From NCBI GenBank assembly GCA_905178155.1, contig CAJINV010000004.1:752629-816628 (forward strand): 64,000 nt of DNA, in the 5' to 3' direction. The notes beneath the pieces were generated by a model that had not been told where the DNA came from, made no database searches, and was given only the letters and a program-made list of their open reading frames with translations. Shown one piece after another: positions 10,659 through 21,653 of this stretch (its first letter is position 1; every line of letters begins with the position of its first letter). The stretch is from Amoebophrya sp. A120 (Eukaryota > Sar > Dinophyceae > Syndiniales > Amoebophryaceae). Both the position numbers and the translations under genes were made by a program.

Positions 10659-13600
10659 TCACGCACCACGAGGACTCATAGCCGCTGCGTCTCCACCTCC
10701 ACCGGCGGCACATCCAGCAACACGTCCCACCGCGGCTGCCCTGTTTCTCTGCGCATGGAGGTACTGTTCGTAGGTGTACAAATCGAATTTTTTCGTGTTT
10801 TGCTTCAGGATGTTCCAAATCATCAAAATGTTCTCCGCGTCCTCGTCTGTACGGGTGATAATCCAGCACGAATTTTGGTATGCACGCAAAAAATCGATGT
10901 TGTACTTGTAGTCTCATTGGTCAGAACTTATCTTCTTCACGTTCACAGGAAAAGTAGCATTACGCTCCGACAAACTTTTGTGTTGAAGCCCGCCCATCCT
11001 CAGGGAGCATCTTTCATGATCTACCATGTCCTCTATTTATAGATCATCATGTCACTCGGCCTCTACGTCATCGCTTCGTAGAGTGTTGAGAACGTCGCAA
11101 CGCGAAAATTTAGGGTGAATACTGAGGCACATCCTACTACACGACTGATTTTTGCTTGGATATCTCGTTTACAGGGGCCACGGACACCGCCACTGGGCTC
11201 CACACGCGGACGATTTCCCATCTAAGTGTATTGCAATTATTTCTGACAGTGACAAGTTGTTCACCAGCATAAGCATTTTTTTGGAAGAATATCGGTCAAC
11301 AACCATGAACGCCAGGTGGCCTGGAGGGACACCGACACCATGGGGTTGGGAATCGACAACATAATCATGATCGGCAATAAGCAATCAGTAGTTATCCATA
11401 AATGCAAACAACACGATGCTCTTCTTGCACAAGAAATATAATCAGTATCTTGCGCAGCCGCGACCACAGTGACCACGGAAAGTAGAACTCAAGAACGTCT
11501 TACTTTTGCCACTCCTTGGGGTAATTCGCCATGAAGAAATGGCGCTTCGCGAGACTCTGCGACGCAACGCTTTCCGCATGGACCGCGGACAGGTCGATCA
11601 CGTTGGGTTGTGTGCGCGTATCCCGCAAAAAAACGACGCCCAAACTACCACAGCAGAGCAAAAGTCCTCAACCAAATCACTATCATTTAATATTGGAGGA
11701 GAAAGAGTATCTTCTACTCTCTTACATTCTGCTATACAGGACCTCAAGACCTGCTCCAGGTTTTGGCTGTTGCGGACGACAAGTTGGCGGGATATTCCGC
11801 AGAGGCTTCGTCGTGCTGGGTTTGGGTAGCTTCACTAGCTAGTCGCACAGCAGTGCATCAGAAATCCACTTGTTTCTCGGGGAGCCGCATAAGGCACGAC
11901 TTCCTGCTGAATGCAAAATCTGTGGACAATATTTTTATTTATAGAGCTCTGCGCGCCGTGGGTAGGTCTCGGGAGGTACGTTTCAACCGAGGATAGCGCA
12001 CCAGGCGAATTTTGTTCAGGCTCAACTGGAACAAGTTTTCCACGTGCGCCACGTCCGTCCACTGCAGCTGCTTCTTCTCCAGAATGTAACTCGCTTGAAA
12101 CAAAAACGTCAGGGCCGTCAGAAGGGAATCGTAGCCGGCATCGTGGGCAAATTCCCCCAAGTAGCTGATGGACGACGGTGGGGACAAGGAGAAGGACTGC
12201 TGGGCCTGGATTTGGTCGTGGACGGCATCAGCCTGGTTGTTGGGCATTTTTCCCGCCCTGGGCCCCCAGTCGTGCCTGTCGTCGTGGGTACAACTTCTTC
12301 GCTGCTGCTCGTCCTTTCGCGGACTCGAATCCACTTCGGAAGCTGCAAGTGCAGCGTCGAGGCCTTCTCCTGGCTTTATCGCCTTCGACACAGTTCTACT
12401 ATTATTTCGAGTGGTAGTTGTAAAAGCGGCGATGCTCGCACTGTCTTCCATGAACCTTTGAAAATGGGGTGGAAATCGGTAGTTTTCGACGACGTCCACT
12501 TCCTCCTCCGCCGATGCGGGATCTCCCGTTCTGCCAACATGTTGCGCACCCGTGCTGACAGGCGTGACGGTATGAGTGGGGAGCACTTCTACACGAACCT
12601 CCTCGCCCGCCTGCTCTTTTCTTTTTTTGGCGCAAGAAGCGGCCACCCGATTAATTGCCCACCCTCCACAGTGCTTTCTCACTGTTGTTGGCGGAAATGG
12701 CTCTGGCTGCCATCATTTTTATTCCGAAATACACAAACAGTAGCACTAGAGTGGTCTGTGAGAACAAGCGTACAAAAAGAAAAATCTATGATTGAACATG
12801 CATAAAAACGCGCGCTTTTTGGGTTGCGTGTGAACTAGTAGGTACAACTGAGAAGCAGGAACAGATGGAGATCGATGATGTGCGATCATTTCCATAGACG
12901 GTGAACCGCATTCCTGCGTCGACAAAATGGCGAGGACTTTTTGGTAACCTTGACTCGGCGGGAGATCGGAGCGCCGCCGGTAGTTCACCGCCAGCTTCTT
13001 GCTCTGTCGCCGATACTTCTTGTTGTTCCGGTGCGCCGTCGCGGCTATGTGTACTTGAAGCTGTAGAAGATCCACCTTGGAGAACCATGTCGGAATTACA
13101 ACCACGACCACTACTATGCAGCGACTTCTGCTGCGCAGCCGCGTTCTGTTCTTTGATCTCCCGGGCCATGCTGCTGTAGTTGCTGCTGCTGACCATGAAA
13201 TCGCACAGCTCCTTCAAACTGGACGGCGGGGACAGGAGCGCCAACAAGTCGTGGCTATCAGACATGTACTTCGTGTCTAACGTTTTCGGGAATTTGGCCA
13301 GCCAAAGCTTCTTGAACTCCGCCACTGGAGGAAGGGATGATTTTGGCTGCTCGCGTTGACTGGTCGGCGCCTGTGGAGGATCATGTGCTGTTCCTTTCTG
13401 CGCCAAAAGGTCACCATTCTGATCTCCTGGCTCAGGAACATCAGGATGCAGGTCTCGAGCCGCGGAACTGCCGCTGGTCGTCGTTGTCGTCGTCGTTGTG
13501 TGCATCAAGTTCAGCGGATCGTGCGCATTGTGTAACGGGGCGGAGGAAGAGATGCTCATGTCGTCGAACGTAAAGCCACCAACTGCACCCGACGAGGACG

Positions 13601-16600
13601 ACCCCCCGCCTGCTGCCTGCGCCGAGAGTGGAAGGTCGCCGAAAAAGGCCTGGTAGAGGTGACAGATGTCGTAGAAACAGTTGTGGCCGACCAGGAGCTT
13701 CTTGCTCTCCACAATCGTGTCCAATAGCTCCCTAACGCCGCGCTTCTTCTGAATCGCCTCGATTTTCTATGAGAGTGCGCAAGAACTCCTTTTCCCTCTC
13801 CTCGCTTCGAATGCAACAACATAACTTCAGATACGGGGGACGAGCAGGATCATAGTCGAAACAGCATACTAAAGTTTTGTCTACTTCAACTTCTTGCAGG
13901 AGCTAAATACGTTTCTGACCTCGTCCCTGTTGTTCCTGTTCGTCCCTTCTAATGAGGGGAAGCAAAAGGAGTTCTTGTGCAGTCTCGTATCTCCTGCTCC
14001 AAGTGCTTCAACTGCCCTTCAAACATATTCACCTGGTTTTGCTCTATCCACAGGAAATATGCACTGCAAAAGTATCGTACTCGTAGTATTGCAATACAAA
14101 TTTTTAGCTCAGCATAACAAATGGAATTTGTCATGCTGATTTAGCTTGAAAAAGAAATTTGTAACGCATAACTGCAATTAGTACGAGTATGATACTTTTG
14201 CATTGCATAGATAAGGAAAAAAACCGATTCTACTTTAGTACCGTACAGGATGATGTGCGCCCATACAAGTTGACATGGTGGCACCATTTTTTTTTTTTGC
14301 ATCACAATCATCAAATCATGACAAGGCAACCATCTTAGTTCCTCGATAAGCCGCATTATTATGATAGTATTCGACGGTCGGGTCGTTGTCGTTTCTGAGG
14401 CGAAAACTTTCACGTTGTGAAGATACCCTTTCTTGCAGCCTTACTTTGGATTCGCACGTGAACGGCATTTTTCTCTTTCAGGAATCGGATGAATTTGTGT
14501 TGCGTAGTGTACACAGAAAGAAACCTCCCGTTTTCGTTGCGCGTGCTTTGCGAAAAGAGCTGCGGAAATTCCTGAGCGATGATTGTGTGCAGGAGCAAAC
14601 GCTGAAATGCGTTTTCCATCGGAATCTGAAGCATGTTAGAGCTCGACGAGCCGGCCGGGAGGGTGCTCGTAACTTCGTGTTGCTGCAGTGGAGAAAGGCG
14701 ACTTTCTGCTCCTGCGGTGTCGCTCGTCTCTTCGTCGAAAGCTTGTTCTACCCGATCTTGTTGGGCGAGCTGATTAGAAGTGAGTTTTCTGGTGGGGACA
14801 AAAACAAATTTATGTGCATGTGGTAGATGTACTTTCACTTTGTACGACGTTTGATCATGCGGAGCCTGGTGGTGCCAGAGCTGCAGGCACCCGAAGATCA
14901 TCTATGGGGTCGTGCAGACACAGCAAGAGGGCAGACTCCTACAGATGCTGCTATGCTTGCTGGAAGAGCAGCAAAGGGCACGGTGGATTTTGCATCGCCT
15001 TCGCCATTATCTCTTTCATCATGATAGGATACGGACGAGTTTATTGTCGGTAGTTGTACAACTACATACGCAACCGCACGTAGTAAGTACTACAACACAA
15101 GGTAGTAGTACCCATTCTCGAATCTGGCCCAAGACTTTCTCCACTACTTCTTTGTCCGGGCCCTCTGGAACGGAGATCTTGTGCTGGTGTGCGGAAGTGG
15201 GGTGTTGTGACGAAGAGGTACTAGAGCCTGCAGCTCCTGGACTCTTACAGCTAGAGGCCTTCTGGAGGGTGTAAATCTCGTCCATGCGTGCCTTTACCGC
15301 GGCCACCTCTCGGCTTTCGTCTTCCGGCTTGAGCCAAGACAAACCCTTCTTCACTGTTATCGCAGGAAAAAACAGTTTTTTTTTATTTTTCACTGTGGCC
15401 GAGGATCACTTACCTTGCGAGGCTTTCATCAAAAATATTTCCTACAAGACCAGCACCAGCCACGCACGCTTTCAAGGGAAAGGGAATCACTAAAACACGC
15501 GACCAAAATGGCTTTTACTTTTCGCACATTCAGCAAGACAAACAGATCGAGATGGCGCGATGATGTGCTGACCTACAATCCTCTGCATCTTCAGGTTCAC
15601 AGGCTCGCAGTGAAGGCATTGTGACTGTTTATTTTCGTTCGTGCGATACCCCAGGTGTCGAAGCTGAACCCGTTGTCTGACAGGAACTTTACGGTCGCCG
15701 CTGACATCAAAATGTTCCGGTTTTGCCCATCGTTAGAGGCTGACGAGGACGAAGCCAGCTGTCCGTCGGGAAACAGGTAAACCGACGCCGGCGTCAGTTG
15801 CCACACGGTGCGACTAGTGCGCGGTGATGAAGGGGAGGACGGCGCAACACCAGGATCGTGATCGTTGTACACCTGGACCCTCCGGGCCAAGCACAAACCC
15901 ATCTGCACGGGCACGTAGTGGTTGGCGCCCCGCGCGTGCGCTTCGTAACACTTGTCCACGCCGATGAAGCGGGTGGCGTGGCGGTGCAACCCGGTGAGTT
16001 CCAGGTCGAAAGCGACGAACTCGGCCTCTTTGATGGCTTCGATAAGATCATCCTTCACCACGTCCCAGGTGTCTTTGGTCACGGGCTGCGGGGGGCGCAG
16101 GATGGTCTTTCTTTTTGGTTGGGCGTAGTGCGAGCTGGGGGAGGTGGTGGTCTTGGGCGGCTTACCAGCTGTACTAGTTGTATTCGGAGCTGCGAGGTTT
16201 TCCGACGAGAGCGGCTGTTTTCCGGGTTCTTCCACTCCGCCGGGAGCAGGCGTGCTGACAAAAGTCCCCTCGACAACGACATCCTCGGGAGCAGAGGAAC
16301 GCGTCCCAACCGTCGTGGATTGTGACGTGGCTCCATCGACGCCGTCTGGTGCGCGATAATATAGCGGTTCCGCGGGTCTCGAATCAGGACGGGCCGCTCG
16401 ATGATTTCCATGCTCTGGAAGCACGCCGCTGGCGAAGGCCGCAGAGGACGCAGTGCGGTTTATTTCAACATCTGGAAGACAACTACTACCAGAGGAAGGC
16501 GTACTACCAGTAGAGCTAGAAGATAAAAACGATGAGGAGGTCCGAATCCGACCAGCATTTGCGGTCGATGCGCCAGCAACTGCATCCTCTCCATCAGCTG

Positions 16601-17060
16601 GCGATGCTGCTGTCTCCGAGTGGTCCTCGTGCCTCGTCGTCTCACCTTGTCGGCCTGGTGCTGGGCTACTGAAATTGCTTGACCCAGCCCGTGTAGATTC
16701 CGTCTTAGTTGTATCCACTCTTGAAGGACCAGTTCTTGTCTCTGGTGCTCCTGTTAAATCCGCTCCGGCCTGCTGATGTAGAAGTCGTGCCTCGTCTGCA
16801 GCAGCCGCGACACTGCAGAAGTTCCTGTGGCCGCTACAACTTCGCCTTGTTGTCTCCGACACGACGGCGCAACCGCTTCTCGACAAATTATCGCAGGGGA
16901 AAAACGCCCAGCACGGCGAACAAGAAGTTTCGGACAAGTTCTTCCCCGTCGCTGTCGCATTTAGGTGGTTGTGTTGTCGCAGCACAAGCGTCGTGGTAGT
17001 GGTTCTCCCCCGACGAGATTGCACCTCCCTCGCTGTTCCTCGGCGCAACACGGTTTTCAT
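10659..17060 (-). CDS. PARN: Poly(A)-specific ribonuclease, PARN-like (CAF1/DEDD family)
   Basis: Predicted 3'-5' exoribonuclease that shortens mRNA poly(A) tails. The DEDD residues are visible: FDLELTGL (about 15990-16010) gives the first D and [16 protein letters not shown] (about 13640-13690) the second D, and [14 protein letters not shown] (about 12115-12155) the His and last [13 protein letters not shown] matches the PARN linker. The C-terminal RRM is recognisable from [10 protein letters not shown] (about 11500) and [15 protein letters not shown] (about 10760). The segments between follow PARN order: [10 protein letters not shown], then an R3H-like part with [14 protein letters not shown]. 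It differs from animal PARN in a low-complexity N-terminal extension of about 330 residues and a large insert before the third catalytic block. There are about ten exons. The start is taken at the first ATG in the open frame (17060), but an upstream exon joined at TTTTTTCAG near 17135 is possible. Exon ends between 12000 and 10890 are not resolved. Confidence 0.85.
12689..12896. mobile_element. Possible introner in the PARN-like gene
   Basis: The right end, reverse-complemented, is TATGGAAATGATCGCACATC. The left end has GGCGGAAATGGCTC. TIR similarity is limited and no clear duplication is seen. Its removal connects the exon ending GMRF to the exon carrying HDAGYD in frame. Confidence 0.45.
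13768..13989. mobile_element. Introner with TGCNCAAGAACTCCTTTT TIR, 222 bp
   Basis: The left end is TATGAGAGTGCGCAAGAACT then CCTTTT. The right end, reverse-complemented, is TACGAGACTGCACAAGAACT then CCTTTT. Removal gives [13 protein letters not shown] in the PARN-like protein. The tightest reading of the minus-strand junction is AT...AG, not GT...AG. Confidence 0.8.
14058..14209. mobile_element. Family 4 introner, apparently nested in a larger intron
   Basis: The left end is TATGCACTGCAAAAGTATCG then TACTCGTA. The right end is TACGAGTATGATACTTTTGC then ATTGCATA. It is the same family as 47079-47232, 59396-59554 and 60493-60627. It sits in the gap between PARN-like exons (14426 to about 14050) and has no clean target duplication, so it may be an insertion into a pre-existing intron. 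Confidence 0.75.
15354..15649. mobile_element. Introner removable as a GT-AG intron, 296 bp
   Basis: The ends are TATCGCAGGAAAAAACAGTT (left) and, reverse-complemented, TATCGCACGAACGAAAATAA then ACAGT (right). On the minus strand TGGG/GTATCG and GATAACAG/TGAAG give an in-frame GT-AG splice (FDTW to VKKGLSWL) at the expected point of the PARN nuclease domain. Confidence 0.75.
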
Positions 17061-18372
17061 TTTCGCTGCTGTCGATGTCGTGCGTCTGGTACAACTCGAT
17101 CTGATCAAAACAAGTAGAAGCTCCTGCTCCTGAAAAAATGACACACTTCTTCATCAACCACGACTACTGGGGCTGATTTTGCACTTGAAGATTTAGATTT
17201 ACGACGGTCATGACCTACTAAAATAAAAAACCCGAGACTCTAAATGGTGAAGACAATATTAGGAAGTTAGGTTGATGAAAAATCATGAATGCATCAAGTT
17301 CATCTTGATCTTCATCTTGCTGCATGAAGGTCACGGTTTGTGATCGCGAGACAAGATCGAAACTCAACACATAAGTACACGCAGCGCCACAAGTGTCCTC
17401 CTTTATCATGATGATCTGTTTGCATCAAGATCAAACATCAGGAGCTGCACATTAATACGGAGATGAAGATCTTCTAACGATCCACAATGAAAGAAGCAGG
17501 TGCTCGTTGTAACATTCGACCTGCAAGAACCGAGAACATAAAACAAGAAGAACAACGTGAACGTCCACGTTCCGAGGAGCGAACCACAACTACAAATGTT
17601 GATTTTTAGTATGAGATCAACTATAAATCACAATCGATGAGAATACGAACAGCTCCTGTAATGAAAGTATGGAAAAGATAGGAAGCTGATTCGTCTTCTC
17701 CTCCACAACTACAAATGTTGATCAAAATGATGATCTTATGGTCGACCTTGGAATATTAAAGGGCAACAAAAAAAGACGATCCTATTCCTAGGCATCAAAA
17801 TGCCGAGAGACCGAGACGATCTTTGTCCGCGCGGGTGAGTGCAGGCGAACAAGCGCCGGAGGTCTCGGTTGACGAAGTGCATAGCTTTGACAAAAATGTA
17901 GAATATCGAAGTAGTTCGGACGCACGGTGAATCTAAAGCGTGTTGCCTCTTCTAGCGCATTTATCATCCTCAAATGAGCTGCTCAAGACCAAGAATCCGG
18001 CGCCGTTCTCAAGTCGTCCTCAAGAACAATTGAAGACTTGATACAGCCATCCCGCAGCGTGGCTGCCGTCCGTGGCCGCGGAAATTTCTTATCAAAACGA
18101 GGATCGCGATTGTCAAGGAAACCCAGAGCGCCAAACGCACAGCTGCGCACCAGGAAGAAAGAGAAGCGATGTCATCTCCTCGTGGTGACTGCAGAAGCTG
18201 CAGTGGTTGTTTGTTTAAATATTGCCGGTCACTTGTCGTCTCAGGGAGGCCGACCAAGAGTACATTTCAATTTAGAAACCATTTTTTTTCACTGCGGATC
18301 ACACGAAAGCGAAACTTGTAGGGGAATAAGATAGTCCAAAAATCTTCCTCGTGCTACTTAACATGGAACGCC
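17061..18372. other. Intergenic, nothing recognised
   Basis: About 1.3 kb between the coiled-coil gene and the PARN-like gene. It is AT-rich with repeated ACAACTACAAATGTTGAT (near 17587 and 17704) but no supported ORF or RNA gene. The promoter and untranslated regions of the PARN-like gene presumably lie here. Confidence 0.6.
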
Positions 18373-21018
18373 TCACGGCCACGGGTTCAAAACTGGCCCA
18401 GCATCTACTGCTGTTCTTTTTCCCCCGCCACTAACATCTCCTCCACCGCCGCCCGGGCGTCTTGGTGACTGGGATTTTTCTTTCTTCGTTTGCACTTTCC
18501 CGACCCCCGCTCCTGCCGCCGCCCGGGGGGACAGCGGAGCACCACCACTGGTTGGCGGCAAGGGACCATTAGCTCCACCTGCTGCAGCCGTACCGGTACC
18601 TCCTCCACTAGCACTTCTTTGCTGTATTGCGACTTTTCGCTTGAGCAGCTCGCTTTTGTAGTACTTCACTTCGTGCTATCAGACCAAAAAGTGCGTAAAC
18701 AAGTTAATGCTGATGACGAAATTTAGTGTCGTATTGCAGAGGTGCATGATCATGACCAGCATGCTAAACATCACCACAGGCAGAACTTCTATTGCACACC
18801 ATGCACTACAGTTGTAGCCAACCTCTGTCAACATAATGCCCAGCGCAATCACTGACAGTAGAGCACCGATTAACGTTAGCACTTTTTGCTATATGATACT
18901 TTCTCCAGGAACTTGATCCGCTCGTCTTTGGTGTCGAGCCTCTCAACGTATCCATGGTCCTAAATTTCCCGCGCAAGTACGGGCACGCGCACGAATGGCA
19001 ACATTCCTGCATGACTACAATTCTCTCCTGTGCTGCATACTGTATTTCGCATGACAAATTTCGGCTTCGAAGTTGATGTAGTACGTGTACGGGAAACTAC
19101 GAAATTTGTATCAAATTGCATACAACGTCCGTGTTCTTCTGTTGCGCTACCTTCGCCAACTTCTGTTTCACGGCGTACAGCTGGGTCTCACTGGTTTTGC
19201 GAAGGTCTTCGAACGCGGTCGTCTGAACTTTCAGTTTGTGCCACAGATTTTCGTTTTCCCGCCGCGCTTGCACCAGTTCCTCCTTGCAACTCTTCAGCGC
19301 ATCCTTCAGTTTCTTCTCCTGCTCCGTCGCGTGTTCCATGCGTTTGCTGATCGTCCGCTCGAGTTGGTCCACGCCGAAATTCTCGATTTGGTCCTCCAAC
19401 TCGAGAATTCGCTTCTCCTGCAAGTAGCTGCTTCGGCGCAGCTGCTGGCACTCCTCAGACATCGCGGCGTGTTCGCTTTTCAACTTATCGTTTTGCACCA
19501 CGTATTTCCGCCGAACGTGAGAGAACACGGATATCTGATAGTAATGAAATTATGGAAAATGGCGGCTTCATCCTCATCGTTATCGAAGAATATGATACTA
19601 GTGACCGCGATCGGCACATTTACATCATCACGGAGCAGGTAGGCCCTGATCTTCCTGTAGCTCTTCACGCAGAGGCTCCGCTACTTATCCTGAAGTTAGT
19701 TCACGCAGAGGCGAAAAATGTGGATACCCATACCAGTACGACCGCAGAATCGTCAAGAAGCATAGAAACAGAAGGTGCTACCTACTGAGCTTACCTTATC
19801 CTTCATGTCCTTTTGCAACACGTCTCTCGCCTTCTCGGCGTCGTGTTCTGCAAGGACTAGCCGTTTGATTTGCTTCTCTTGTTTCTCGAACTTTTTCTCC
19901 GTGGCTTCCAAGGCCTTCTTCAACAGGATCGGGTCGTCCCCCAGGTTTCGCCGCGCGACCCGGTAGTCTTGTTCGGCGTCGTCGAGAGGCGCAGCGGTTT
20001 TCAGTTGCCGGCTGACGTCCTGCGACAGCGTCTGGATGTCCGCGATCTCGTGCAGGACTTTCGACTGCAACTGCAGCTTCTGGGCGTGGAACACGTCTGT
20101 GTCCGCAAACCTGGCGGACTCGATCTTGTCAGCCTGAAGGTGAAGAGCGTCGGGGCGCAAAAATACTTCAGAAGATGAGACTGACACTCAACTTTTCTTA
20201 TTCGGTGCTTTATTTCTGTTATTTCACAAAATGCGAGTCGTGTTAGTTTGTAGATTCTGTTGATGTTGTAGTACTAGCGAGGTGAAGATGATAGACAAAG
20301 ATTCAGATTGATCCGCATACAGGTACAGGGACAGTGAAAATACTAATACACGGCGTAAGGACCATCAAGACCAGCCTTCACCTTCACGCTGCACGAGGGT
20401 GGGTGGCAGGTCACTATCTTTCTATGGCTCTGGATCGGCGGCAACAGGTCTAGAAGTTACTAGCACGACCTGACCTCGCGGAAAGAACCCAAACTCTACT
20501 CTACGTCATTCTGAGCACATCTTCACGACTTTCACATTTTGCTAGTTCTACTGGAGAAAAAGAAGTACCAATTCCTCATTTTGCTGGCCCAAAAGCTGCA
20601 ACTCCGCTAGCAAGCCCAGGCGTTTCTTCTCGCGAATTTGTGCCTCAGTTTCATATTCCTGCTGCTCCACCTTGGCCTTTGCCGAGATCGCCCTGCTGGT
20701 GCTTGGGGAGGAGGGGGAAGCTGCAGCTGCTGCGCCGAGGGGACCGGCGGCCCCTCTCGGGGTTGTTGTGGTACTGAGGACCATGATCGACGTACTAGAG
20801 GGCTTGCAATCCGTTTCTTTCTTGATCTTGGTCTTGAACTCGAATACTGCCGCTGCAGGATACAACCGAGGATACGCAAGTCTTCTAGCTGCGGAATGCG
20901 GTCCACATGAACCAACGCGAACAACTGGAATTGTAAAAACAAATTCGCTCGTACTGTTGGTTTCTATTTATAATTTTTGAATGCAATATCAATAACCAGA
21001 CCTGTTCACTTGTGCCAT
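18373..21018 (-). CDS. Coiled-coil protein, about 490-500 residues, unrecognised
   Basis: About six minus-strand exons: 21018 to about 21001 (MAQ...), about 20925-20569, 20133-19795, 19534-19127, 18959-18900 and 18675-18373. The introns 20134-20568, 19535-19794, 18960-19126 and 18676-18899 all have in-frame GT-AG ends (for example KDK/GTAAGC). Most of the protein is heptad-like charged helix (EEL..ADKIESARFADTDVF, LEDQIENFGVDQLERTISKR, VERLDTKDERIKFLEK). The last exon is a Gly/Pro/Lys-rich tail ending in NPWP. There is no catalytic motif and no membrane segment. A cytoskeletal or scaffold role is plausible from the coiled coils but is inference only. The first intron is unresolved, because the frame changes between MAQ and VFEFKTKIKK and a 23 bp GT-AG segment at 20853-20875 would reconcile it. 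Confidence 0.7.
18676..18899. mobile_element. Introner removable as a GT-AG intron, 224 bp
   Basis: The ends are TATCAGACCAAAAAGTGCGT (left) and, reverse-complemented, TATCATATAGCAAAAAGTGC (right). Splicing GAGAAA/GTATCA to CTGATAG/CAC on the minus strand is in frame (FLEK to HEVKYYK). Confidence 0.75.
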
Positions 21019-21653
21019 GTCGTAGTTCGGCTCACACGAAAAAAAAAAAATTCAGTTTGAAGAATCACCATCACGAAGATGGAGCACGACCACAACCACA
21101 GAAACGGAGGAGGCTGCTCACGAGCTTCTTTGTTCTCGTATGGAAATAGTCTCCTGGCTCCTTGCAACTTTGCATTGGCATCTCCGTATCCTTACTCTCC
21201 GCCTTGCCCTCATGATTAAGATTATCTCAATCTCTCTCGAAGCATCAAGAAAAAAGGACGAAAAACACAAACAAAAAATCGACAAACACGGGCGCCGCCG
21301 GCGGCCGCTTGATGCAAAAGGCAAGACGTCTGCAACAGAAAAACGCACGTCCGGGTCGCCGACGCCGAAAAACGCACGAATCCTTGCCGAGGCCGAACAA
21401 CTGCTATGATGGAAGTATTCTTTCATCACCCTTGCGACCCACTGCATATCCAGATGATAGCTGAAAGCTTTAGAAACACGCTCGGGTTGAAGATGTATTC
21501 GTAAACTTCGTCATCATTCTTGTCCTCGTCCTAGTACATTCTAGATCGCCTGGATGTTTCTACTTACTTAGTGTTTTGTCCGAAGTACAGTTGTTTCAGT
21601 CGCTGGTTCGTCTTCTTATGTCAATCAAGTCGCTCAACATTCATTCTCCTACA
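21019..21653. other. Intergenic
   Basis: About 630 bp between the large single-exon gene and the start of the coiled-coil gene. Small ORFs on both strands near 21140-21410 have no support from composition or splice sites. A 12-base A run lies at about 21040. Confidence 0.55.

Noticed and set aside
17161-18360. tRNA or snRNA genes in the AT-rich spacer
   Set aside because: I looked for cloverleaf arms and box motifs by eye and found none that I could defend.
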